Below, one piece after another: positions 1 to 11,639 of a DNA stretch of 64,000 nucleotides (within the stretch, counting starts at the first letter, position 1; each line of letters opens with the position of its first letter). Origin of the DNA: Nicotiana tabacum (Eukaryota > Streptophyta > Magnoliopsida > Solanales > Solanaceae); assembly GCF_000715075.1 (NCBI RefSeq), contig NC_134082.1, positions 212,710,948 through 212,774,947 on the forward strand. The letters are read 5' to 3'. Below the pieces are notes generated by a model, which saw nothing but the letters and a program-made list of their open reading frames with translations, ran no database searches and had not been told where the DNA came from. The position numbers and the translations under genes were made by a program.

Positions 1-2655
1 AAAAGTAATATTCGAGATTATATGAGTTGTATGAAAACTCTGGCAAGTGTAGGCACTAAGATAAGCTAAGTATGGAGGCAACAAGGGGGCAAAAAGACCA
101 GGAAAAGTAATAGCTTACGTTAAAGAAAGCTAAGAAGGAACGAAAGGAATTATTCGATCAACGATCCAGAGTGGGTTACGTTATGAATGCACTTAAGGGT
201 TCGGAGTTTTATATATGCAACATATACAACCATAGAAGATTCTGGTATAAGTTCAAAGAAAGAATTGAGCGCAGGTCATAGACAAAGAATTTGGTTGTTA
301 GAGGATTGTATCATGGATATACCAGAGCGTCCATGAAAAGCTAAAGTAATAACTAATACCATAAGCTGTAGATTGGAAAATAGCTTATGCCTAAATACTG
401 ATCAGAAGGAAGAAGAAAATAAAGAGTTACATCAACGAAGTAAATCAAGAGTCGAATTATTGGACCCAGAAAATTATAGACCTCGTGATTGAGAATATTG
501 CAGGATCACTCTTAATATCATAGGTACAAGACAGATAGTACAATAACCATATTCTATAACGGCTCTATGATAAAGCCAGCTAGAAGAGTACTAGCCTTAT
601 TAGAAGTCAATATGAAGCTTTCATCGAATTGTGTATACACTAGAGGTGCAAGTATTATAATAGAGCTTCAAGTTGCGAATGTGAATTATACCTATGTAGA
701 AGGGAGGTCATCAAAGAGATAGAATATGTGATGTGAGATTTTAAGGTAAAAAAAGCTAAAGGTGAACAACGTACGAGATACTAAGGTGCAGAAGATCGTG
801 AATAGTCCATGATTCGGAGAGAAGACTAGAAGCACTAGGATTCAATATCCAGGAATGATAGCAAAATCGTCAATAGCATACCTTCCAACCTATGGTTTCT
901 AAGTACTGAGAGATCTAGTTAAGAGAGTAGAGAAAAGTTGGAGACGATGTGATGTCTCGCTTGACGTTCCAGAATAACATAAGAAAATCTATGGTGCAAG
1001 CAAGTTGAAGGAAAGTTTACAAATGGATATGTATAGGTTGCAAGCTAAAGTATAGTAGAGCGACAAAGTTTTAAGGAAACCTGAGTAAGGACGAATAAAG
1101 TCAAGTGAAAATGTGACGAGAATGGATAAGTCTTTAGGATTAAGCCCTTGAAAACAAGAAGAGCAGACAATTTCTCTATGTTATACAAAGCTCACTATAG
1201 CCTTAATGAACTCAAAGGAGTCTAAGATTAATAACATTTAGAAGGAATGAAATGTTGACTTGGTAATAAAATGAGGGTACAATTGTGACAGATAAATGAT
1301 GATGTTTGGTCCTTCGTTTGAATAATGATTTGAAAAAAAAGGAGAAAAGATTTCGCTGGCGGCACAAAATTAGGATACCCCATAAGGTGAATCACTATAA
1401 AATACGATTATGAGAATCACTTTGAATATTCCTTGAGGTAACGTAAGCCTTAGGGGCAAAGTATTACGTAAGAAGTTTCAAGTTATCAGTGGTATATTGT
1501 AGATCAATATTGAGGTGAATCAACAATAGATGGACAAAAGTCACAAAGTATGAGATGAGATTAGGCCATCATTCTAAAGATGAGCAGTAATGAGGAAGCA
1601 TTAAAGGACTTAAATTTATACATATGGAATAAGCAACGAGAGTAAGCTGGGATTTGGTAGCAGACCTCAACAAAGATAAATTAAAGTAAGAGTTGTGGCA
1701 GTAAATTCATAAGGATGGCTAAAAGAACATATGCTATGAGATATAACAATATTCGTGAATTCAACAAAGTACCGAGCGAAAAACTTCAGTATACTCATAG
1801 ATGCCCAAAGGGACATCTTATCAAGCTCTACATGTGAAGCCTAGAGATTGGGCACACTTACAAGGTCAAAACTGTACAGGCTGCATGATGAAAGGTAGCA
1901 ACAGTTATGAGATTGGAAGGATTCCGATTACAAGTTGTGGTGTGAGATATGAGAAAGGTTATGGCGTTATATACGCACCACCACTTGATCAGCTGGTATA
2001 CGTTGATGATTTTGCCCACAATGGCCGATATGATATGATGGGATGCCCTCAGAGGCTGATGATGTTAAGAAACATGTACCTATGCACGACATGACATTCA
2101 TACGCATATGCATGACGCTAAAAGTAATTTATGATTTACAGAGTTATCCAGACTTACAGGTTGAGTCAATTACTCTATATTTCTTCCATGTCTGTTATGT
2201 ACTTATTTATGTTCCTTACATACTCGATACATTTTTCGTATTGACGTCCCTTTTACCTGGGGACGCTGCGTTTCATGCCCGCAGGTCCCGATAGACAGGT
2301 CGAGAGCCCTCCAAGTAGGCTATCAGCTCAGCGGAAGATGTTGGTGCGCTTCATTTGCTACGGAGTTGCTTGTTTGGTTAGTATGATTTAGACATGTATT
2401 GTTTGGTATGGCGGGACTCTGTCCCGACCTTTATGGCATTTATGTACTCTTAGAGGCTTGTAGACATATGTCGTGTACGTGAAAGATTGTACGGCCTTGT
2501 CGGCCTATGTTTTGAGTTTATAAATAATCATGTTGGCCTATTAGGCCCGTATATCACGTGTATATTATAATGTAATAAGAAAGAAGCGTTACGTTAGTAC
2601 TCAGTTGAGTAAGGTACCGGATGCCCATCGCGATCCATCGATTTGGACCGTGACA
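1..2655 (+). mobile_element. Decayed LTR retrotransposon remnant with 3' LTR
   Basis: There is no long open frame. From about 1850 the text is the kind of GC-richer sequence found in LTRs of Solanaceae Ty3/gypsy elements, with phrases such as GGCGGGACTCTGTCCCGACC near 2407. It stops at TGACA (2651-2655), the same terminal pentamer as the complete chromovirus further right. Upstream of 1800 the sequence is purine-rich, full of stops and probably decayed internal region. The left end lies outside the window and no target duplication can be checked. The short open frame at 1801-2094 does not resemble a known domain and is treated as chance. The gypsy assignment rests on familiarity with Solanaceae repeats. 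Confidence 0.6.
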
Positions 2656-3005
2656 CAGGTGGGATTTGTCTACACACTCCCAAAAATGTGCTGTTGTTTG
2701 TCATCTTAATCTGATGATAGTAAAAAAAATTGACGACCAAAATACAGAAATTAAACTCTAATCAAAAGTAAGGCATGGGAGGGTTGCTAACGACTAGGAA
2801 AGAACTGCACTGGAAAACACAAATTCTGTCGCAAAATCTTGCCGACAGTCGATTAATATCATGACTAGTTTTCTTTAAATTATTGTTCATTATTGCTAGT
2901 AGGAGTAGACTATTACTACTATTATTACGGCTTCCTATATCTTGTTTTTTTTTTATTTTTAAAAAAACTATTATTGTTACTATTACTATTATTATTCATC
3001 ACTAA
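2656..3005. other. Intergenic stretch, low-complexity AT-rich
   Basis: No gene seen. It contains decayed TAT/TAC trinucleotide runs at about 2890-2930 and 2965-3000, which may be the worn tail of an older retroposon. Confidence 0.5.
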
Positions 3006-3590
3006 GGATGTGTGAGCGGTTGGCTTTGTTGGGTACGAGAAGAGGTAGATGACGACATAAGAAGTGTTGGGGAGAGGTGATTAGGTAGGATATGGTACGA
3101 CTACAGATTTCCGAGGACATGACCCTTGATAGGAAGGTCGGGAGGTCAAACATTAGAGTTGTAGGCTAGGGGGTAATCGAGCTTTTTCTACTTCATACCG
3201 TGGGTGAGGCGGGTTTGATAGGTTTGATCATAGACACTTCATACTGTGGGTGATGCGGGTTTGATAGGGTTGATCATAGATGGTTAGTGGTTAATGTTGA
3301 GTCCACACTACCCTTTATGTTTATCATAGCCCCACGCCTTAATTACTGGTTATTGGTATTGCATGTAATCTATTTTATGGTTTTTATGCTTCTATTACTA
3401 TTTCTATGGTTTCTGCTGACGTTACTGATGAATTGTGTCTTCTTGTTTTATTTCCATCTTCCTGAGCCGATGGTCTATCGAAAATAGCCTCTCTGCCCGT
3501 TGGTGTAGATGTAAGGTCTGAATACACACTATCCTTCTCAGACCCCACTTTGTGGGATTTTATTGGGTCGTTATTGTTGTTGTTGTTGAG
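3006..3590 (+). mobile_element. 5'-truncated LINE fragment, (TTG)n tail
   Basis: This is a short, stop-ridden copy of the end of the LINE reverse-transcriptase ORF (matching the frame read at 4526-4780), around 3008-3170, followed by the LINE 3' UTR. The last ~120 bp (3464-3588) are the conserved tail seen repeatedly in this window: a 'gagccgaggGTCTATCG' block, a 'GTAAGGTCTG..TACACAC' block, 'CAGACCCCACTTTGTGGGAT', then GTTGTTGTTGTTG. No clear target duplication was found. Old and inactive. Confidence 0.7.
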
Positions 3591-4205
3591 GAACACCATA
3601 CGTTAGTCAAAAGTCAAATTAGGGTAAGTCAATATTAAACAGATTTTTTGACAATTCGTGCGTCCTCAGATGTAGAATTTTCAGATATTTTTAATGTTTC
3701 TTTCTTTCTCAATTTAAATTTTGTGTGATACTCTTTATATTTCGGAATATGTCAAAATGTTTGATATAATCCCATTTATATAATGTTTTCACGAATTTGA
3801 AAAATTCAAATTTTAGACTATGATATAATGTTTTCAAAACTTTCGACAATCACGATATTTTTTATTCACTATTGCTAATATTAATTATAATCAAATTAAT
3901 AACTTAAATTTCACATTTAATCAAATATCATCATATAAAATTAAAAAGGAGTACAATGTTTTTCGTCGCCAAAGCTTTTAAGTGATTCTTGGAAATTTGT
4001 GTATGATTTGATTTAAATTTACTTAGATCTGAATGATGTCCTTTTAACAACCAACAGCAACATCATTAATCAAACATTTTGCATTCTAAATTATGCTTTA
4101 GAGTGAGTGAACTTAAAGTCTTACCAAACAAACTGTATTGTCGTATTACGAAATCAAACTCTATTATACGCGCATTACCAAAAGTTTCCTTAAAATGTTT
4201 TGAAC
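3591..4205. other. Intergenic, nothing recognised
   Basis: AT-rich sequence between two LINE fragments. No coding frame, RNA gene or repeat family was recognised. Confidence 0.5.
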
Positions 4206-5255
4206 ACTAAAACAACAACAACTACAACATATCTAGTAATATCCTACATCGTAGGGTCTAGGAAAGGTAGTGTATACGCAGACCTTACCCATGCCTTGTG
4301 AGAATAGAGATGTTGTTTCCAATAGACCCTCGGCTCAGGAAAGTATAAGCACCACATTAATGAAAATATAGACAAGAAGGGATAATACCAAAACAACTAT
4401 ATAAAAGCAGGATAAAAACAACAAGATAGTAAGGTGATCAATAATGAAAGAAAATAACAAAAACCTACTGCCAATAGAAAGCGAGACTGCGTGCCAATAC
4501 TACTGTTATGAACATTCTAGACTACCTACTCTATTACCCTAATACTCGACCTCCATACCTTCCTATCAAGGGTCATGTTTTCAGTCAGCTGAAGCTGCGC
4601 CATGTCTTGCCTAATCACCTCTCCCCACCACTTCTTTGGCCTACCTCTACCTCTCCGTAGGCCCTCCAATGTCAACCTGTCACACCTACTCACCGGGGCG
4701 TTTGTGCTCCTCCTACTCCTCACATGACCAAACCACCTAAGCCGCGCTTCCCGCATCTTGTGCCTCAATAGGGGCCACACTCACCTTGTCGCGAATAACC
4801 TCATTTCTGGTCCTATCTAACCTGGTGTACCCGCACATCCATCTCAACATCCTCATCTCTGCTACCTTCATCTTCTGGACATGAGCGATCTTGACTGGCC
4901 AACACTCAGCCCCATACAAATCGTTGGTCTGACCACCACTCTGTAGAACTTACTCTTAAATTTCGGTGCCCCCTTCTTGTTACACAAAACACCGGAAGTG
5001 AGTCTTACTTAAAACTCCCTCTCCAGGGATGACCTGCGAGTCCAGCCTCACCTCCCCTTCCCCTCCTTGAGTCTCGCCACTGAACTTACACTCCAAGTAT
5101 TCTGTCTTGGTCCTGCTCAACTTAAAATATTTGGATTCTAAGGTCAGCCTCCATACCTTTAATTGCACGTTCACACCATCTCACGTCTCGTCAATCAATA
5201 CAATATCATCAAATATCCTGCATTATAGCACCTCCCCTGAACGTGGCGCGTTGAT
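4206..5255 (-). mobile_element. 5'-truncated LINE (reverse transcriptase C-terminal part)
   Basis: On the minus strand the order is RT palm region (DDIVLIDE near 5205), thumb and C-terminal segments ([73 protein letters not shown]), then the conserved 3' tail ending in reverse-complement (TTG)n at 4206-4220. The pieces lie in three frames with stops between, so the ORF is dead. The first residue of the usual ADD catalytic triplet reads F-D-D here. Family: plant non-LTR retrotransposon, probably RTE-like. The 3' tail is shared with TS-type SINEs elsewhere in the window. Confidence 0.85.
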
Positions 5256-5774
5256 GCAACCCATCACAACTGGAAAATGGTCCCATATATAAATGTCCTA
5301 ATTTGCTACTGAAAACTGTCTCGATCTCAAAATACAAAACTCCAATGCTGCACCTGTCAGCAAAGCTGAAAGATGATACTATTAAAGAATAAAAGAAAAA
5401 GGATAGGAGTAATAAAGTATTCCATAATTAAAAAGTAGCACTTGAATACCTTGCTTTCAAAACGCTATCAAATTTGTTTTTTTTTTCTTCTTTTTTATTC
5501 ACAGGCTCCAAACGCAATTGGTAGTATTTGGTAACCACTTTATTATCCCCAATATTTGACAGTTAACCAACTTTTTTGTTCATAAATCCTCAAAACCCAC
5601 ATCATAATCTTCCTTTATCTTTCCATTTCACGTCCAGTTTTCATAAAGACTTGGTTTTTCCCCACAAAGATTCGATTTTTCATTAAAAAACTGAGATTTT
5701 TGGTTGCATTTTTCAAGTTTCATTGCTTGTGATAAAGATCCAGTGGTTCTTGATTTAGCTGAAAAGCATAAGGA

Positions 5775-8700
5775 ATGGAACCCCCAAGGGGGTTTCTGGC
5801 TTCTTTGTGGAACTTCATCTGTTTCTTACCTTACTTCATTGGCCTGCTTATTCTGGGTGTTTTGAAAGGTTTTCCTTCAATTACACTCCTATTTACTATT
5901 CAGTGTTGTTGCTTCTTTCATTTCCTCTTAAATTTGATTAAACATACATTTTTCTTAACTGTACAACTGTTAGTCACTGTGTTTTTGGATAGCACCTCTT
6001 CGTTCTGTTCTAATCATATGTGCATATACCCCCCCCCCCCCCTCTCTCCTTTACTTTTTTTAATAACTGTGGTGTCCGGGCTAGCTTGCGCGCACCTGGA
6101 CTAATTACACGTGATACTTGCTACCTCTCACCAGCACAGGTACCGGGTAATTCTGTACATAAAGGCTTAAACATATGGGAAGAAATCGCCTAGTATTTTT
6201 GTCTCCGCTAGGATTTGAACATAAGACCTCATGATTCTCAACCGACTTCATTGACAACTAGGCTGCACTTATTGCATAACATTATTAAATACTTACTGAT
6301 TATGCTAGTTTCCGTAATGTATTTCCTTCAAATATGATTAGGACCAAACTCCTGATTGACTTTGGCTTTGGTTTTGCAAGTTCTTTGCCTTTACCATTGA
6401 GGCATCGGCTGCGAATCTCGATACAAATTTGGTCTACATTGTCAATTCTTGCCCTTGATTACTCTGTATTAATGTCATTATTATTCCAAAGTTATTCTCC
6501 TTGACTATGAAGATAAATGACAGGGTTTGTGCCACTTAATTTTGGCAAGTGTCACTTTATGCCCGTTAATCCTCGTTTTATGCTAGTCTTTGTAATCTAT
6601 TTTTTTCAAATGATGGTGGTGCCCGACCAGCTTGTGCGCACCTTGACTAAATCTAATGGGTACCTGCTACCTCCCACCAACATAGGTACTGGGGAACTAC
6701 GCCACCAAAGCTTTGGGCAAATGGAAGAAATTACCTAGTATTTTTGTATCCGCTGGGATTTTAAATATGATTAGTACTAACTGCCAGATTAACTTTAACT
6801 TTGGCCTTGCAAGATGCTTGCCTTTAATTGACCACAAATGTCTATACCATTGTGGTCTACATTGTGAAATCTCGCCCTTGATTACTCTGTATTAATGTCA
6901 GTATCGTGCTAATGTTTTTCTCCTTGACTATGAAGAGAAATGACAGGTTTTTGCCACTTACTTTTTGCAGGTGTAATTTTGTGCCCATTGATCCTCGTTA
7001 TAGTCACTATCGGAAACTCTGCCCTTATTTTGGGTCTTTGGCCGGTGCACCTGTTCTATACATATTACTGTCTATGGAGGTGCATTCTTTAGTTACTTTG
7101 ATTCATGGTTAACCTCATGTATCCAAAGATATTACTTTTTAGTGACTTCCACCTTGTTTAATGAATTGCAGCACAAAGCAATTAGGTCCAGCTTTAAAAC
7201 TTGTGCTAAGCATATGTGTCATTGTTATTTTACTTTTATGGCCGTTGATTGGATTTGCAAGCAGCATCGTTGGCGGGGCAGCTTATGGCTTCCTTTCTCC
7301 TGTGTTTGCCACTTTCCAAGCTGTGGGTGGAAAGAAGACGAATGCCTTCTTTCACAGTATATATGTATGTCTTGAGTGGTTTCTATTTCCTACATTGTTT
7401 AAATCTTATCTCTTCTTTTGGCGTCGAGTTTGTTAATTGCTTCATTGTTGATGGTAGGATGGGACTTGGGACACGGTGAAACGAAGCTTTACTATTGTTA
7501 GGGATGTGACGGATGTTTTATACCATTCCTACTTCTCGATCATGGATGATTTGCGACTTCAAGGACCTCCTAGTGGAAAATACTATGAGATCAGGTTTCG
7601 CAGAATCACCTATCTCGATGTTCTTTTTCCCCTTTTTGCCCCATTTGAAGTTGGAAAGTTTTCTGTATATTATCATATGTCAAATCTTTCAATATCAAAG
7701 AGTTTCAGATATCTGGTTGGTATGTGAACTCAGTTAGTGAAGTATCTACACTGGTGCTGAAAAATACAATAAAACAGCTTTTTGTTGTTTTAACTTCTGC
7801 CTCTAAAGCATCTTAAATACTCCATCTTTCTCCTTTGGTTTGGTCTATTTTTGAATTAGTTCATTCCAAAAATATGTCCCTGTTACTAAGTTGGCAAGCT
7901 ACACAAAAGGAAAGTTAAATAGGAGTATGTAATAGTAACTGTTTATAGCATCTTCATACCTCTTTACATCTTCCACCTATTCTATTGAAATATATTTCTA
8001 CCAAAAACTAATTCAACAACACTGTCAAAGAAATTTTCTTGAACTCAGTTGAGTCAAGTTCATCAAAATGTTATTGAGGGATAATTTACGAAAAGGAAGA
8101 AAAGGAAGTAAGTGTCTGTACTTGATTGCATGTATCTTTTCTCATCACTAGCAGATCTTCATGTGCCAACGTTTCAACCTTAAACACTTATTAAGTTTCT
8201 CTTAATTCTAACAATACGAAAAACATCGACCATCAGGGTTTTCTAGCTGTATTAGGATTACCGGAATGAGATCAAGATGTTATTCTACTTGTCCGTCAGT
8301 CAAAATCACTCCATGCTCTATGACAGAACAGAAATAAAGATGTACAAGATGTTATTCTACTTATCAGCAAGTCAGAATCTCCTCGTGTCAAACAGAAATA
8401 CAGATGCAGTAGTTTTTGGAAATTTATAGTACTTTGCTATAACTCCTTAGTTTAAGTTGGATCTTGTAGGTCTTTGCACTAAAGATATTAGCATTTGTAA
8501 AAGTCTCCTGTTTTCCTTAACAAAAATGTTCATCAATTATCGTGGATTCGACTTATGCTGTTTAGTTGCAAGCATGTGTTGGGGGTTTGGCTGGTTAATT
8601 ATTCTTCATGAGAGATTTATTTTTTGCTCAGAAGTTACTTTTCGATCTATTACAGGTTGCTTTATATTCCTTTGGCGCTAGTAGCCGTGGCACTAGGACT

Positions 8701-10369
8701 CCTGGTTGACATACCGACGATCACAGTAATTGCTGCTTGCAAATTTCCTTACATGCTTTTGAAGGGCTGGCGTCGCTTGTTTCATGATTGTATAGGTCGA
8801 GAAGGACCTTTTCTAGAGACCATCTGTGTGCCATTTGCTGGTCTTGCTATCTTACTCTGGCCAATGGCTGTTGTTGGGGCATTCATTGGATCAATGTTAG
8901 CAAGTATCCTCCTCGGTGCTTATTCAGGAATAGTTGTATATCAGGTGAAGTTTCCCTTTTTGTTTCAAGGACCTCAAAATTGTCTCTTGCGTTTTATATG
9001 TTTCCTGAACTGCTAATGTTTTACCAATGCCTTCTACTTCAGGAGTCTTCTCTTTGGTTGGGGCTTTGCTATATCGTTGCTTCCTTGTCCATATATGATG
9101 AATATAGCAATGATGTGCTGGATATGCCAGAAGGATCCTGCTTTCCTAGGTTCCGATAGCTACAACCTTTTAACCTCAATACCTTTGATAATTGGCAAAT
9201 GTATATTTAATTTCAAATAGTTTTGACAGTTGCTGTAAATCTGTGGTATTCATATAGGCCTCGGTACAGAAAGAAGACTGCATCAAGAACCAGCTCTCGT
9301 TCAGCTTCTTTCTCAAGACCTGAATCTTTCAGAAATCCACCATCTCGTACGAACTCCATCAATGCTCCCATGGTCGAGTTGAAGCCCCTCGAGGTATAGT
9401 TATTTTGCTTTTGTGATGCTTCACCAGAACCTGGGTGTGAATTTTTGGTGCTAATTTTGCGTTCAACATATATTACCACTCTAGCTTCTTGATGGCTTAT
9501 TCACGGGCTGTCAATATCATGGGGAAATCATGGTATCTAAAGGAGTAATTACACAAAAAGACATTGAAGATGCCAAGTCTAATAGAGATAGTGGTCAAGT
9601 CATTAACATTGGTTTGCCTGCCTATTGCATCCTTCAGACCCTTATACGTTCTGCCAAAGCCAACAGCACTGGTCTTTTGATAAGTAAGTCAAATATGCAA
9701 TTATTGACTGTTTAATGTAGAATTGGGGTTTTTATACCAAAAGGACTAATCATGTAAACCTTGCTTACACAGAAGACGATGGTACCGAAGTAACCAGCAC
9801 AAACAGGCCCAGAGATACCTTCTATGAGTGGTTTCTCAATCCACTCTTGATCATCAAAGACCAGATCAAAGCTGAAAATCTTTCCGACAGCGAAGAGGAG
9901 TACCTTGGGAAATTGGTTTTGTTAAGTGGTGATCCTGAGAGGTTGAGGAATTCAAATATTGGATCTCCACCTGAATCTGAACTGAGGCGAGCTGAGTTTG
10001 AGGCATTAGCTCGAAGGTGATAATCCATGAAATATAGCATCTTGATTTTGTTACCACTTATAGCATTCTGATTTTGTATTAACGCTCCTGATTTTGTTAT
10101 GAAGACTACGAGGCATCACAAAATCTATATCAAGATATCCAACATTCAGGCGCCGCTTTGAGAGTAGCATCAGGATTATCTTAGAAGAACTAGCCAAGAA
10201 GAACGGTGATAGTAGAAAATCAGAAGATTCAGGACCTCACAAAGTTCCCAGGTCAAAAAGCATGTTTGTTCGCATGTTTAGCGATAAATCTTTCAAGAAC
10301 AGAAACGGAAACAATGGATATGATCAAGAGGCTCAACTGGTAGATGCTGACAGAAATGTTGAAATTTAA
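5775..10369 (+). CDS. Membrane protein, At3g27390 family (10 exons, 590 aa)
   Basis: Exons join(5775..5868, 6971..7079, 7172..7364, 7458..7594, 8656..8944, 9043..9149, 9258..9393, 9485..9683, 9773..10016, 10105..10369). All junctions are GT-AG, the phases close, and the total is 1773 nt. The product starts MEPPRGFLASLWNFICFLPY, has several hydrophobic segments in the first ~310 residues, a conserved core (IGREGPFLETICVPFAGL; ASLSIYDEYSNDVLDMPEGS), then a Ser/Arg-rich linker and a charged soluble C-terminal half (FYEWFLNPLLIIKDQIKA; RRLRGITKSISRYPTFRRRF). Length and motif order match the Arabidopsis uncharacterised membrane protein At3g27390. Biochemical function is not known to me. It is convergent with KCR. 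Intron 1 carries two SINE copies and a partial duplication of exon 2; intron 4 is about 1.06 kb. Confidence 0.9.
6066..6268 (-). repeat. tRNA-derived SINE, reverse orientation (intron 1)
   Basis: Read on the minus strand it has a box A-like CTAGTTGTCAATGAAGT and a box B-like GGTTCAAATCC relative (here TGTTCAAATCC), followed by the body 'CTAGGCGATTTCTTCCC' and 'GGTACCTGTGCTGG', ending 'AGCCCGGACACCAC'. This is a common Solanaceae SINE body. It lies in intron 1 of the At3g27390-like gene. Confidence 0.75.
6304..7008 (+). repeat. Tandem duplication covering intron 1 and the start of exon 2
   Basis: Unit 1 (about 6304-6579) and unit 2 (about 6580-7008) begin with nearly the same text (TGCTAGTYTYYGTAAT) and share 'CTTGATTACTCTGTATTAAT', 'CTCCTTGACTATGAAGA' and 'AAATGACAGG' in the same order. 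Unit 1 ends in a mutated copy of the first ~38 bp of exon 2 (6547-6580), where the acceptor AG is altered, so exon 2 at 6971 is the only usable copy. Unit 2 is longer because a SINE sits in it at about 6613-6765. Confidence 0.8.
6613..6765 (-). repeat. tRNA-derived SINE, truncated, inside duplicated unit 2
   Basis: Same SINE family as 6066-6268. It starts GTGCCCGACCAGCTTGTGCG and runs to GCTGGGATTTTAAA, lacking the tRNA-like 5' part. It is absent from unit 1 of the surrounding duplication, so it arrived after the duplication or was lost from unit 1. Confidence 0.65.
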
Positions 10370-11639
10370 TGACAATATGTATAGCATTAACCATTTTCTG
10401 GTATGTAGCTTCGGTTTAGGTTTTGATCTTGTTTTTCCTTGTTGACATGATTGGATTTGCATGAGAATCCTAGTAGGAATAGGTTACAATGATTTCTTCT
10501 CTGCTGATGCTTTATAATGAGCATGTGTTGTAAAATTGGCCAAAGAAGTAACCTTCCTTTCTTTTTATATATTTGAGGGTAAAACTTTCTCCTCTTTTCC
10601 CTCTGTAGAGGTAGAAATTAGCATGCTTTAATCTGTCTCTGCTCTTTCAGTCATCAGGTTTAGCTTGAAAGGAAAAATGGGCACGAATTTGGCAGATTTA
10701 ATTAGTCTGAAAACTATTATGAGGTGATAAAAAGAAAATAAATCCATTTTTCCATCTATGTCCAGAGCTACATTCTGCTGCAAATGAGTTTTACATTTCT
10801 TGGACAAACTTTATGAATCTGTAATTTAGCCAACGTTTTCAGAACATGCACTTGTAGAAAACCTCGCTTAATCTTAAAATGATCTGATAAATCATAGGGG
10901 TAATATTTTAATCTAGTTATGGTAAAATTCAAACGTGCAACATGTAAGATATGCTCGTTTACAGTTGAGTAAAAAAATTTACAATCAAACTGTGAGCTAA
11001 ATTGTCAAGGAATATCTTCTAACACTTAAGACAGGTAAATCCAATAAAAATTGGAATATCACAATTCTCAGAGAAATGAGTTTGGATACAATTTAAACCT
11101 ATTCAAAACGATGGATAATTTGTTATGCATTAAATCATGGAATTTTTACCTCCTATAGAAATGATACTGTATTCATGAATACAGTAGCTTAAATATATCG
11201 AATACACTCTAAAAACCCTGAAAACATAGCTATAGGAAGTAATATAGTAAATGGTAGCTACAACTAGCTAATAACCACTAAAACATAGTGGTTTCTGAAA
11301 GTTTCTCTTAAATCATAGGGTACTTCATTGGTCCATATAAGTAAACATCAAACTTAAATTTCATTCTGCAACATCAAATCTCAAAGAACAAATACAAACA
11401 GAATCATTCTGATTTACTTGTCCTGGAAAAATGGTTCTTTTGGACTACTCTTGATTCAAACAGCCTACAGCTAAGAACACACAAGAATGACATCAGGCTT
11501 GTTTAGTAAGAACAAACCCAACCTTCTTGTTGCATTATCAGAATTAGCATTACTCAATTGGATACAGGAACAGAAAGAAGAAGATAGGAATTCAGCTAAT
11601 CAGACTTAAAGATAAGGGATGAGGTGAGAAAGGTGCTTT
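10370..11639. other. Intergenic between two convergent genes
   Basis: This should contain the 3' UTRs of the At3g27390-like gene (right after 10369) and of KCR (left of 11640). No other coding frame or repeat family was recognised. Confidence 0.5.

Noticed and set aside
1801..2294. Two overlapping open frames at the end of the retrotransposon remnant
   Set aside because: No recognisable domain, sited in LTR-type sequence; chance frames.
3384..3599. Frame with Asn run on minus strand
   Set aside because: The Asn run is the translated (TTG)n tail of the LINE.
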